From positions 1,034,013 to 1,098,012 of the forward strand of contig JANWVY010000001.1 of assembly GCA_025056455.1 (NCBI GenBank): 64,000 nt of DNA, given 5' to 3'. Under the pieces are notes generated by a model. That model saw nothing but the letters and a program-made list of their open reading frames with translations, was not told the DNA's origin and did no database searches. The position numbers and the translations under genes were made by a program. Source of the stretch: Bryobacteraceae bacterium (GTDB lineage: Bacteria; Acidobacteriota; Terriglobia; Bryobacterales; Bryobacteraceae). Shown piece after piece: positions 35,896 to 43,985 of the stretch. Each line of letters begins with the position of its first letter. The first letter of the stretch is position 1.

Positions 35896-36458
35896 GCCCG
35901 TTCCTTCCACAACGCTCCGCCAAGGACCGCGAGGGCGAGGATTTGCACCGGGCTAAGGTTGAACCCTTCTCGCAAAATAATTGTACTGGCGCAGAAAACG
36001 GCGGCACGCTGCCATTTACCGGCCTTGACATGAGGCCGAAGCAGCGACACTGCGGCGGCAAGCATCATCCCAACCACGGCCGAAAGCACCGCGCTCACCG
36101 CTAGCATCGCGACGGGATTGCCACTCGAATTTTGATAGAACACAGTCAGCCAGACGACGAGCACAGCGCTTGGCCCCGAGGCCGCGATCACCGAGGCAAC
36201 CGCCGCCAGCGCACCATGCATCATGCGCGCCACCGCCACACAGAACGCCAAAACGTTGGTGCCGGGAGTGACACGCGCCAGGGAATAAGCAAGAGAGTAC
36301 TGCTCTGCGGTGAGCCAGTGGCGGCGCTCGCAGAACTCCCTTTGCAGGATGGCCATAGTGGGGTCACCGCCTCCAAAAGTCAAATTTCCGGCCTTGAGGA
36401 AGATCAAGAATATCGACCAAAACGAGGGGCGGCTTTCTGGCGCCTCAGTCTTCGACAT
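35892..36458 (-). CDS. Chromate transporter, first half-protein (ChrA N-type)
   Basis: A 188-aa membrane protein. The ATG at 36458 is preferred: it gives the usual N-terminus (polar tail, then FWSIFLIFLKAGNLTFGGGDPTMAILQREF) and overlaps the sbcC 3' end by 14 bp, linking the pair to the sbcDC operon. VTPGTNVLAFCVAVARMM matches the CHR-domain loop. It works with the partner encoded directly downstream. Confidence 0.88.
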   Translation of the reverse strand: MSKTEAPESRPSFWSIFLIFLKAGNLTFGGGDPTMAILQREFCERRHWLTAEQYSLAYSLARVTPGTNVLAFCVAVARMMHGALAAVASVIAASGPSAVLVVWLTVFYQNSSGNPVAMLAVSAVLSAVVGMMLAAAVSLLRPHVKAGKWQRAAVFCASTIILREGFNLSPVQILALAVLGGALWKERA

Positions 36459-39400
36459 AGCGCACCTCCGAACCCTGGACGCCTGGACGAACCTCGTAAC
36501 GCGGCAACCGCTGATGCAACTCCGCAACATGCGTGATCACACCAATGATGCGGTCAGCCCGGCTTAGGTTTTCAATCGCTCCAGCGACAAGATCGAGATT
36601 CTCCGGATCGAGAGTGCCAAAGCCTTCGTCGATGAACAGGCTGTCCAGCCGTACGGAGCCCTGCTTCTGCTGGATCTGCTCGCTGAGTTCCAGGGCAAGC
36701 GCGAGCGAAACAAGAAAAGTCTCGCCCCCAGAGAGGGTATCGGCGAGCCGGAGTTCCCCTCCAAAGTCGTGGTCCGCCACGTAGAAGCTATTGTCCTTAA
36801 AGACCAGATCGTAGCGTTCGTTGAGCTGGCGCAGGCGCCGCGACGCACCCTCTACTAGGGCGCTGAAGAGGCTTTCGAGCACATAGTTCTGGTATTGGTC
36901 GCTGCGTAAATCCTTCGCAAGCTGGGTGAGGATGACATGGCGTCTTTCGTGTTCGGAGATTGAAGCGCGGAGCTTTGCGGCTTCTTCGATTTCTCCTTCT
37001 AAATTTCGGATCTCGCTTTCTAGCCTGCCGATTTCCTGATGGAGACGGCGGCAAAAATCCTCGGCTTGCTCCACCTCAAGACGCGTCTGCTCGACTTCCG
37101 CGGCAGTGGTCGTCGCCTCTCCAAGTTCGCGCTCGAGATTTTTGAGTTCAAGGGAAACTTCCGAAATTTCAGCCTCGTACTGCTGCACTATCTTCTCTAG
37201 TTTTTCTAACTGGTCCAGCGAGCGGGCCGCAGAGCGCACGTCCAATTCGTCGCGAAAACCAGCTGCTCGCCAGGCCTGCTCAGCCGCCTGGGAGAGTGCG
37301 GCCAGCTCGCTCAGAACCGCTTCCAGCGTGGCCTGGGCCGAGGCGGCTTTAATTTCGGCTTGGTTTTTCCTCTCCAACGCCTGCTCATGCTGGTGTTTCG
37401 AGTGCCTATAACGCTCTTCAATGCGCGCAATGCAGGCTTCTAGCTGCTGGCTTTCCAAGACGGGGTCTTCTGAGCCCGCCTCTTCGATGGTTTTCGTCAA
37501 GCGCTCGATCGCCTGCTCGGCTTCTTGGATGCCCCGCCGAGTGCGCTCAACTTCGATCTCTTGCATTTTCAAGTTTTGCGTTTGAATCCCCAAGTCACCT
37601 TCCGCCTTGATCCGCTCCTGTTGTGCTTCGACAAGTTGTTGGGCCAGCTTTTCATACTCCGCCTTCCGCCAGTCCCAGGCCTGAAACTCTGCTTCCACGA
37701 AATCTTCTAGGAGCACGTTTTCGGGACATGCGAAGGGATTTAGAGCCTGGGTAAGGGCTTGTATAGCTTGCTCGAATTTTTGCCGCGCACGAGCCAGCTG
37801 TTCCTCGCTCTTTTCAAGAAACTCGCAGGCTGATTGCCTTTTTGCCTGGAGCTGGGCCCACTGCTCGGAGGCGCGGTTCCGTTGCGAAAGGGCATTCTTT
37901 CTGGCTTGTTCAGCAGCACTCTTCTTCCGCTCCGCCTCTTCTAAGGCCGGCAGGGGCTGAGCGGCCGGGGGCGTTACAACTGGCTGACCGCAGACAGGGC
38001 ACAAATCTCCTGGCTTTAAGTGGGAACGCAAGACAGCGGCACGGTGCTTGTCCTGGAGGCCAGCTAGATCCTGGCTGGCTTGATCGAGCACTTGCTCTGC
38101 TTGCCACAGGGCACTCTCGGCCCCATTCAAGGCGGCCGCAGCTTGCTGAGACTCGCGCTCGGCTTGCCCAACGGCCTGTTCGGCCAACTTTCTTTCCTGC
38201 TCTGCCCGTTCCACGTCTTCACGCAAATTTTTGAGAGCGATTGCAGCCGCTCGGGCTTGATTAAAGATCCGGTAGGCGACGGCGTCGTAGCCAGTGGCTT
38301 GCTGGGCGGAAACCAAGTCGCCGTATCGCTGTTCCGCTTGTTGCAGGCGCTTTTGAGCAGCTTCAAGCCGGGCCTGTTGTTGATGGAAAGCGGCGCAGGC
38401 TTTTTCTTTCTCCGCGAACAGCTCGGTGCGTCTCGCCATCCAGTTGTGGCGCTCGTTGGCTTGCGGCACTACCTTTGCGAGTTCAAGCAGGCGCCGCCTT
38501 TTCATGTCTAAATTCTGAGCTTCCGCTTCGGCCTCCTTCAGCGCCCGGGCGGTTTGGGCGGCTTGTTGAAGGGCATCGGAAAGCTCGGTTTCAAGTTTCT
38601 TAACTTCGAGCTGGAAAGCCTCGCAGTCTCTCTTCTTTTCGCTGGCTGCAGCTAACTTTTCAAGGACCGCCTGGGCGCTGGTTGCTCTTTCAATTTCCTG
38701 TTTTGCGTCATTGACAAGCGGCTTCCTTTGTTCGAGATCGCTGCGCCTCTGTAGCGCTCTCTCGCGTTTCTGAATGTCTTGCCAGATCCGTGCGAGCCGC
38801 TCTAGCTCTCTACGCAGCCTTTCCAGTGCAGCTTCACCTTGCGCGCGGTTGGCCTGGGCTTGCTCGAGCGCCTTTTTCTTCTCCGCCAGAAATTCTGGTG
38901 TGGCTTGAGCATAGCGTTCCTCCAAGGTTCTTGTGCCCTCCTGAATCCTGGAAGCAAGCTGGCTGGCCTCGCCTGCGGCAAGTTCCCGCATGCGGTCATA
39001 GACGCCCAAACGCAGAAGGTCTTGCAGAATCTGCCGCCGCTTGCTGGGCTCGCTTTTGAGAAACTTGGCGAAATCTCCTTGGGGCAAGAGCACACATCGC
39101 ACAAACGCGTCGTAGTCCAAACCGAGGATGGCACGCAGTTTTCGGTCTACTTCGTCCACGCCATCCGCAAGTGGGGTGTTGGTAGGCCCTTCCTCTAACT
39201 GCGCTCTCTTTTTGCCTTGCGTTCGCGACATCGTCCGTACCACGCGGTAGTGCTTGGCGCCGGCTTCAAATTCGAAGCGAACCGCGGTTCGAGCAACGCC
39301 CAACGAAATTAGCTCTTCCAGCTTGCGTCCACCCAAGCGGGGGACCCGGCCAAATAGTGCAAACGTCATGGCGTCCAGCAGACTGGACTTCCCCGCTCCC

Positions 39401-39501
39401 GTAGGACCGGCAATGGCAAAAACGCGAGAGCGGGTGAAATCAATTTCCTGGAGCCGCTGATAGCAGGTGAAGCCTTCCAGCGTGAGCTTGATGGGCCTCA
39501 T
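36445..39501 (-). CDS. sbcC: SbcC, Rad50-like SMC-family ATPase
   Basis: A 1018-aa ATPase that with SbcD forms a nuclease acting on DNA ends and hairpins. Walker A AGPTGAGKSS is at 31-40, followed by long Glu/Gln/Ala-rich coiled coils (about 180-850) broken by a zinc-hook CPVC near residue 500. The C-terminal head has signature LSGGETFLVSLALALELSEQ and Walker B LFIDEGFGTLDPENLDL. Start overlaps sbcD by 4 bp. Last DNA-repair gene of the nurA-herA-sbcD-sbcC series; the chromate genes continue the overlap chain. Confidence 0.96.
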   Translation of the reverse strand: MRPIKLTLEGFTCYQRLQEIDFTRSRVFAIAGPTGAGKSSLLDAMTFALFGRVPRLGGRKLEELISLGVARTAVRFEFEAGAKHYRVVRTMSRTQGKKRAQLEEGPTNTPLADGVDEVDRKLRAILGLDYDAFVRCVLLPQGDFAKFLKSEPSKRRQILQDLLRLGVYDRMRELAAGEASQLASRIQEGTRTLEERYAQATPEFLAEKKKALEQAQANRAQGEAALERLRRELERLARIWQDIQKRERALQRRSDLEQRKPLVNDAKQEIERATSAQAVLEKLAAASEKKRDCEAFQLEVKKLETELSDALQQAAQTARALKEAEAEAQNLDMKRRRLLELAKVVPQANERHNWMARRTELFAEKEKACAAFHQQQARLEAAQKRLQQAEQRYGDLVSAQQATGYDAVAYRIFNQARAAAIALKNLREDVERAEQERKLAEQAVGQAERESQQAAAALNGAESALWQAEQVLDQASQDLAGLQDKHRAAVLRSHLKPGDLCPVCGQPVVTPPAAQPLPALEEAERKKSAAEQARKNALSQRNRASEQWAQLQAKRQSACEFLEKSEEQLARARQKFEQAIQALTQALNPFACPENVLLEDFVEAEFQAWDWRKAEYEKLAQQLVEAQQERIKAEGDLGIQTQNLKMQEIEVERTRRGIQEAEQAIERLTKTIEEAGSEDPVLESQQLEACIARIEERYRHSKHQHEQALERKNQAEIKAASAQATLEAVLSELAALSQAAEQAWRAAGFRDELDVRSAARSLDQLEKLEKIVQQYEAEISEVSLELKNLERELGEATTTAAEVEQTRLEVEQAEDFCRRLHQEIGRLESEIRNLEGEIEEAAKLRASISEHERRHVILTQLAKDLRSDQYQNYVLESLFSALVEGASRRLRQLNERYDLVFKDNSFYVADHDFGGELRLADTLSGGETFLVSLALALELSEQIQQKQGSVRLDSLFIDEGFGTLDPENLDLVAGAIENLSRADRIIGVITHVAELHQRLPRYEVRPGVQGSEVRYVED

Positions 39502-40658
39502 GCTTCTCTCTCCCCTTCAACGGCTTCCGCCCGCTCGCGCAAGGCGTTCAATTCGCGCATCAACTCCGCGCTTGGCGGCCGGCCATACCTGTGGAGATGA
39601 AACGCCTCGTAGGAATCATCACGCTGCTGTTGGGCGCTTTCGCGAAGCGGACTGCGCGCCTCCTGGTCAACGCTCACCGCATTAGGCAGCAGGGAACGGA
39701 CCCGGCGGTTTAACTCCGGATCGTATTGATCGACCCTCACGACCACACGCAGCCACGCATTCTCCTTGATTTCCGGAGCACGCTGTTCGAGTTCCTGAAA
39801 CGTGCCGGTGAACTTCAGGAGGCGCCGGCCTCCGATGTAGGGCACACGGCGAATCCTCGCCGGAATAGGCCTCGGCTGGGCCTCCACCACGACGAAAGAT
39901 TTCTCCTGATCCGCTTCGCCAAAATCGAGCTGTAGAGGAGAACCTGCGTAGAAAGCGGGGGAAGGCGCAGCGACGGACTGCGGCTGGTGGAGGTGGCCGA
40001 GTGCGATATAGTGCGCATTTGCGGGAAGCGTTGCTGGTAGTGCCGCCCAGTCCTCGCCCACATGCACTTGTCTTTCTGAACCCGCTTTGATCGCCCCCTC
40101 GAGATGGGTATGCAAGCACAGGAGGTTCACCGTGTCGGAACGAAATTTTTGACACAGAGAGGCAATCAGGCGCGACAGCTTTTCGGAGTAGCTTTTCATG
40201 GCAACATCGTCGCCACGGGCCAGTTCCACAGCATTCACGAGCCAACGCTGAGAAGCGAAAGGGATTGCCGCAATCACCGCCCGTTCGCCACCTTTTGTCG
40301 TCAGTTCGAGTACTCCGCCATCTTGCGCCCTTTTGGGACGTCCAATGGCCCTCACCTGAATGAGCTCGGTCAGCGTGCCCCAGGCTTCGAAGCGGTCAGG
40401 GGAATCGTGGTTCCCGGCAATCACAACCGATTGCGCGCCCGTTTCTCCGACGCGGCGGAAGAATTGAAACACCAGGCGCTCAGCTCGGGCCGCTGGCGCC
40501 CCGGAATCAAACACATCGCCAGTGACCAAAAGCAGGTCCACTGCCTCGCGTTCAACGTAGGCAGCAATTTGGTCGAGGCAAGCTGCGAGCTCGTCCAACC
40601 GGTTGAGACCTTTCCAGATGCGCCCCGCATGCCAGTCGCTGGTATGCACGATTTTCAT
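39498..40658 (-). CDS. sbcD: SbcD, Mre11-like exonuclease subunit
   Basis: A 386-aa metallophosphoesterase with all phosphoesterase motifs: HTSDWHAGR, TGDVFDSGAP, IAGNHDSPDR, LCLHTHLEGA and YIALGHLHQPQ. A C-terminal capping part (about 290-386) includes a Glu/Arg-rich end. It is the nuclease partner of SbcC and starts 4 bp after herA, with GAGG close to the ATG. Confidence 0.96.
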   Translation of the reverse strand: MKIVHTSDWHAGRIWKGLNRLDELAACLDQIAAYVEREAVDLLLVTGDVFDSGAPAARAERLVFQFFRRVGETGAQSVVIAGNHDSPDRFEAWGTLTELIQVRAIGRPKRAQDGGVLELTTKGGERAVIAAIPFASQRWLVNAVELARGDDVAMKSYSEKLSRLIASLCQKFRSDTVNLLCLHTHLEGAIKAGSERQVHVGEDWAALPATLPANAHYIALGHLHQPQSVAAPSPAFYAGSPLQLDFGEADQEKSFVVVEAQPRPIPARIRRVPYIGGRRLLKFTGTFQELEQRAPEIKENAWLRVVVRVDQYDPELNRRVRSLLPNAVSVDQEARSPLRESAQQQRDDSYEAFHLHRYGRPPSAELMRELNALRERAEAVEGEREA

Positions 40659-40662
40659 GGCC

Positions 40663-42333
40663 TCAATCCCGCATGCGATTAAACAGATCCGACTCTTCCT
40701 CGAGTTCAGTATTTACTTCGGTATAGCGGGTGGCCCAGGCAGGGAAAGGGAAGCGCAGCAGAATCGGCGTGGGAATCTCGGGCTGGGCAACGATCATCGA
40801 GCCCGGCTGGAGCAGCGTGGCGCGTTTACGAGTAACTCCCGTCAAGAACCGGTATTCATCCCTCTCCGCTTCGGCTGCGTCCAACCGTCCAACAGCGCGC
40901 AGTGCTGCATTCGCGACCACTCGCCGCTCGACCTCGCTAGCGGTTTGTTGCGCTCCGAACAGCGAAACGCCTAAGGAGCGCCCCCGCTCTGCAATGTCCA
41001 GCAGCACATCCCGGATGGGCGACCAGCCCGTGCGCGGCGCGTATTTGTTGAGCTCGTCTAAGACAACAAACATCAAAGGCCGAGAGGAGCCCTTTCGTTC
41101 CTTGTCTTCCATAGCTTTTTTCAAAATGGCGCCGACTACAAACATCTGCGCCGCCGCGCGAAGTTGATGAATGTCGATCACAGTGACCTGTTGCGACTCC
41201 CAGTTGACCGAATGGCGAACTGCTTCCTCCTCGCCACGGATCAGGTGACCCAGGTGTTCGAGCGCAGAATAGAGCCGCCTGCGGAAGGCGTCCTGCGTCC
41301 CTGAGGCCGCTTGCGGCGCCCAGCGTATCAGAAACTCCTGATCGATCCGCTCTACGAGCTGGCGAAAACTTGTGATCCGCTCGCCTTCTACTTCAAGAAA
41401 TGGGTCGTCGAGTTTGCCATTCTTCGCGGCTTCGGCAAGCTTATGCTCGACCCGGGTCACAATGAAACTGAGCTGGGCCCGCTCGTCCTCAGCACCCACA
41501 AAGGCGAAACGGAGCAGCTGCTGTTCGGCGAACTGGCGCAGGGTCCAGCAGTAGGCTTCTACGCCTTGGACGCGGGTTCCCGTGTCCGGCATCATCGTCG
41601 CTACGCCTTTTTTTGCAGGTGCATAGATGCGAACGCTTTGAAAAGGTCCTGCCGGAAGGCCGAGCTGCGCGTAAGCCTGTTGGTCCTCAGCACTTAAATT
41701 TTTGTTGGGTGTGTCGAGCCACAGCAGATCTTCGCCCTTGACGTTGAAAATTAACGCCTTGGAGTTAATGGCGCTGGCGCCAAGCGCCTGGGAATGAAAC
41801 AGGGAATAAAGGAGAAAAGTGGCGTAAGAGGTCTTTGTCGCGACACCAGAAATCCCGCTGATCGAGACGTGCGCTCCTCGCGTGCCGTCTAGAAACTCGA
41901 GATTGGCGTAAACAGGCTCGCCGCTGCGGGTGAAGCCGATGGGAATTTTCTCGAGCATGCGGTCGAAGTACAGCGCTTTTTGATAGGCTTCGCCCCGCAC
42001 AACCTGAACAGCGTCGCCCGGGTGTGGCGGGACAAAAACTTCCGGGTCAAGCCGCGTCACTTGTACATGAGCAGCGTAGGACACTTCAACCGGTAAAGAA
42101 TGATCAGCTACATGGAAGGCGTCGGTGTCAAAGGAATTGCCTTCGAAGCGCTTGGTGACCTGATCGACCATGCCGTAGTAGGTCAAATGGCTGCCATCAG
42201 GCAAAGTGGTCTGGAGAACGATCAAGTCGTCGAGTTGAACAATTTTGCCCGGCTCCACGCCAATCCAAAATTCAAGCGGCGTACTTTCGCGGGAACCCAG
42301 AACCACACCGACGAATTCATTCGTTGCTTGCAT
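40663..42333 (-). CDS. herA: HerA/DUF87-family ATPase (DNA translocase)
   Basis: A 556-aa protein with an N-terminal HAS-barrel-like part (about 1-115: FVGVVLGSRESTPLEFWIGV) and a HerA-type RecA-fold core. The P-loop reads GISGVATKTS (160-169): the Lys-Thr is kept, but the residue before Lys is Thr, not the usual Gly. Walker B FVVLDELNKYAP is near 421-433, followed by DIAERGRSLGVSLFGAQQTASEV. HerA hexamers pump DNA to NurA during end resection in archaea. It overlaps the nurA-like gene by 17 bp. Confidence 0.85.
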   Translation of the reverse strand: MQATNEFVGVVLGSRESTPLEFWIGVEPGKIVQLDDLIVLQTTLPDGSHLTYYGMVDQVTKRFEGNSFDTDAFHVADHSLPVEVSYAAHVQVTRLDPEVFVPPHPGDAVQVVRGEAYQKALYFDRMLEKIPIGFTRSGEPVYANLEFLDGTRGAHVSISGISGVATKTSYATFLLYSLFHSQALGASAINSKALIFNVKGEDLLWLDTPNKNLSAEDQQAYAQLGLPAGPFQSVRIYAPAKKGVATMMPDTGTRVQGVEAYCWTLRQFAEQQLLRFAFVGAEDERAQLSFIVTRVEHKLAEAAKNGKLDDPFLEVEGERITSFRQLVERIDQEFLIRWAPQAASGTQDAFRRRLYSALEHLGHLIRGEEEAVRHSVNWESQQVTVIDIHQLRAAAQMFVVGAILKKAMEDKERKGSSRPLMFVVLDELNKYAPRTGWSPIRDVLLDIAERGRSLGVSLFGAQQTASEVERRVVANAALRAVGRLDAAEAERDEYRFLTGVTRKRATLLQPGSMIVAQPEIPTPILLRFPFPAWATRYTEVNTELEEESDLFNRMRD

Positions 42334-43330
42334 AGAATTCCCTCATGAGGAATGACTCGATGCTTCTGCGGACCAGACGTTCATCGCCCAAGCGGTGGCG
42401 GAGATGGCGTTCGAGAGCGCTGATAGGTAGCAGATTTTGCGGCGCGCGCAGATCGAGTCCGCGACGCGCTTTGAGTTGAGGGAGGATGGCACTACAAGCG
42501 CCGGCCAGCTCCCGCGCCCGTTCGAGTCCCACACCCTCGGCTACCTCCAGCCTCACAATTCCAGAGAATTCGGAATCTCCCCGTCGCGGCGCACTGAGCC
42601 GGAAAAACCAACTTAATCGGGAGAAGCGTTGCGAACCGCTCAACCCAAACAGCGGCGTGCGCTGGCTGGGTTGGAGTTGGGCCAGCACCGCCAGGTGTTC
42701 TCGCCCCAGATAAGTCCTCATGACTCGTTTGATATACCCAACAGCGGCGCCGCGCACGGGCTGTTCAAAGGTGAGCGGTCCGTCTACAATCACTAACCGG
42801 CCGGGATGGTCGGCGACCTCGCGCGCCAGTGCCTCCTCGCACTTTCGCATCTCGCTATGAATCGCGCGAACGGCCGCCTCCGGCCCTTCTTCGGCGACGC
42901 GGACTGGTACGTAGGATAGACCGCGCCCAAGGGTAACCGTGGCGGGGAGCTGTTCCCCCGTTGCGAGCGCAAGAACGCGGCCCGTCACGAGGCGTTCGAA
43001 GCGGGCTAGTTGGGTGGAAAGGTGGACAGCGCCTACGGCATAGGCGCCGAAAGCGCCCTGAGAGTACTGGCGGTCGTTTTCGATCGTGACCCGCGCCTCC
43101 AATCTCCGGACGCCATCAATCAGCCACACTGGCTCCTCCCCCAGACTGAAAGGCGGAGGGTCGATGGGGCGCCAATCTTTGGAATCGCACTCTCGCTCCG
43201 TGTCGACGGTTTCAGCTTCCCCCTCAGAGGCTTCTTCAAACGCAGAGAACTCCGGGCCGAATTCTGGCTGCCACGGGTCGAGAAAGATGCGCAGGCGGCC
43301 GAAGGTGGGGGACGGTGGGCGAGATCTCAT
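42317..43330 (-). CDS. nurA: NurA-domain nuclease
   Basis: A 337-aa protein. NurA-type acidic residues are likely at Asp72 (WLIDGVRRLEAR) and Asp183 (VIVDGPLTF), and the segment YIKRVMRTYLGREHLAVLAQL fits the family. NurA is a 5'-3' nuclease that works inside the HerA ring. The first 65 residues are acidic and poorly conserved. I recognise it partly from its gene neighbourhood, so the family call is good but not certain. First gene of the operon; no clear Shine-Dalgarno sequence. Confidence 0.75.
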   Translation of the reverse strand: MRSRPPSPTFGRLRIFLDPWQPEFGPEFSAFEEASEGEAETVDTERECDSKDWRPIDPPPFSLGEEPVWLIDGVRRLEARVTIENDRQYSQGAFGAYAVGAVHLSTQLARFERLVTGRVLALATGEQLPATVTLGRGLSYVPVRVAEEGPEAAVRAIHSEMRKCEEALAREVADHPGRLVIVDGPLTFEQPVRGAAVGYIKRVMRTYLGREHLAVLAQLQPSQRTPLFGLSGSQRFSRLSWFFRLSAPRRGDSEFSGIVRLEVAEGVGLERARELAGACSAILPQLKARRGLDLRAPQNLLPISALERHLRHRLGDERLVRRSIESFLMREFYASNE

Positions 43331-43447
43331 CAGAAGAGAGTACTCCCGCCGCGAGATTTTCTTTCCAAACTTCCGTTCATGAGGTTTATCTTGTCACGAG
43401 ACGGAGGGGAGAGATGGGGGATCCGGCTTGATCTAGACGGGAGTCAA

Positions 43448-43486
43448 GGGGGCGAAGGGGGGAGGGGGGAGGGGAGAGTAGGGGGG
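43448..43486 (+). other. G-quadruplex-prone purine tract
   Basis: Five G-runs (5, 6, 6, 4 and 6 Gs) within 39 bases separated by 1-6 non-G bases, on the plus strand. It lies in the 249-bp gap upstream of the nurA operon start (43330), where the plus strand is the template of that operon. Confidence 0.75.
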
Positions 43487-43579
43487 TCGCGCGTGAGGGA
43501 ACCCGCAGCGCAGGAATTTTTCGTTCGGCCGTGGACTGACCTGGCGGTTGCGCAGCAGGCGACCCGCGAGAGCGTGGGC

Positions 43580-43813
43580 CTAGCCGATCAAATCAATGAT
43601 TGTTTTGTCGAGCTCGGCTGCGGTTTCGATGGATTCTAAATTAGCCTTGAAGCTGGTTTCCGCCAGTAAGAGCGCGACGGCTTCGTTACTGAGATCGACC
43701 ACGTCCTGGAAATTTGCAGGCGAAGTCGTCACTTGGGCGAGTCTGGCGGCACTTTGTTGGAGTTTGGCTTCGGCGCGGTGAAGCCCTTCAAGACCTGCTC
43801 CATAAATATTCAT
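43580..43813 (-). CDS. Miniature flagellar basal-body rod-like protein (FlgC-family ends only)
   Basis: A 77-aa protein whose first half (IYGAGLEGLHRAEAKLQQSAARLAQ) resembles the N-terminal helix, and second half (DVVDLSNEAVALLLAETSFKANLESIETAAELDKTIIDLIG) the C-terminal helix, of flagellar rod/hook proteins, with the whole middle missing. Comparable small proteins are known in many bacteria without a settled function. No other flagellar gene is in the window. GGAGG 4 nt before the ATG; the ribosome-binding/start segment is duplicated just upstream. Confidence 0.8.
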   Translation of the reverse strand: MNIYGAGLEGLHRAEAKLQQSAARLAQVTTSPANFQDVVDLSNEAVALLLAETSFKANLESIETAAELDKTIIDLIG

Positions 43814-43841
43814 CTTGCCTCCAAAAATTCATCTTGCCTCC
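43808..43841 (-). repeat. Tandem duplication of ribosome-binding site and start codon
   Basis: GGAGGCAAGATGAAT occurs twice on the minus strand (43827-43841 and 43808-43822), 19 nt apart. The downstream copy starts the flagellar-rod-like gene; the upstream ATG is out of frame (+1) with it. Confidence 0.85.
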
Positions 43842-43920
43842 CCCCCCACGAGATTCTTTTCGGTTGGTTTGGGAAAAGATGGATGAAGTTGGGAGGTTGG
43901 GGGTGGCGATTTGTTACTGA

Positions 43921-43954
43921 GGAGTCCTTCTCAGGCATTTGCCTGAGAGACTCC
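43921..43954. other. Strong hairpin in divergent intergenic region
   Basis: GGAGTC-ctt-CTCAGGC-attt-GCCTGAG-a-GACTCC: 7-bp plus 6-bp stems with a small internal loop and a 4-nt loop. It lies between the flagellar-rod-like gene and the membrane-protein gene; no U-tract follows on either strand, so it is not a simple terminator. Confidence 0.7.
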
Positions 43955-43967
43955 TTCTCCGCCCTTA

Positions 43968-43976
43968 TGTCATACT
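43968..43976 (+). promoter_or_regulatory. Candidate extended -10 of the 43986 gene
   Basis: TG-T-CATACT ends 9 nt before the ATG at 43986. No -35 is evident; the hairpin above covers that position. Confidence 0.3.
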
Positions 43977-43985
43977 GCCGCTACC

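Noticed and set aside
36800..38950. Repetitive Glu/Gln/Ala codon pattern
   Set aside because: It is the coiled coil of SbcC, not a DNA repeat.
36445..43330. nurA-herA-sbcDC as a phage-defence island
   Set aside because: No other defence genes, integrase, or composition change nearby; the set is explained by DNA-end repair, so defence is kept only as a side possibility.
43921..43970. Minus-strand sequence with CTCTCAGGCAAAT resembling the 3' end of a glycine riboswitch aptamer
   Set aside because: The upstream P1/P3 core and the GCCGAAGG-type segment are missing, and neither neighbour is a glycine gene; the match is explained by the local hairpin.
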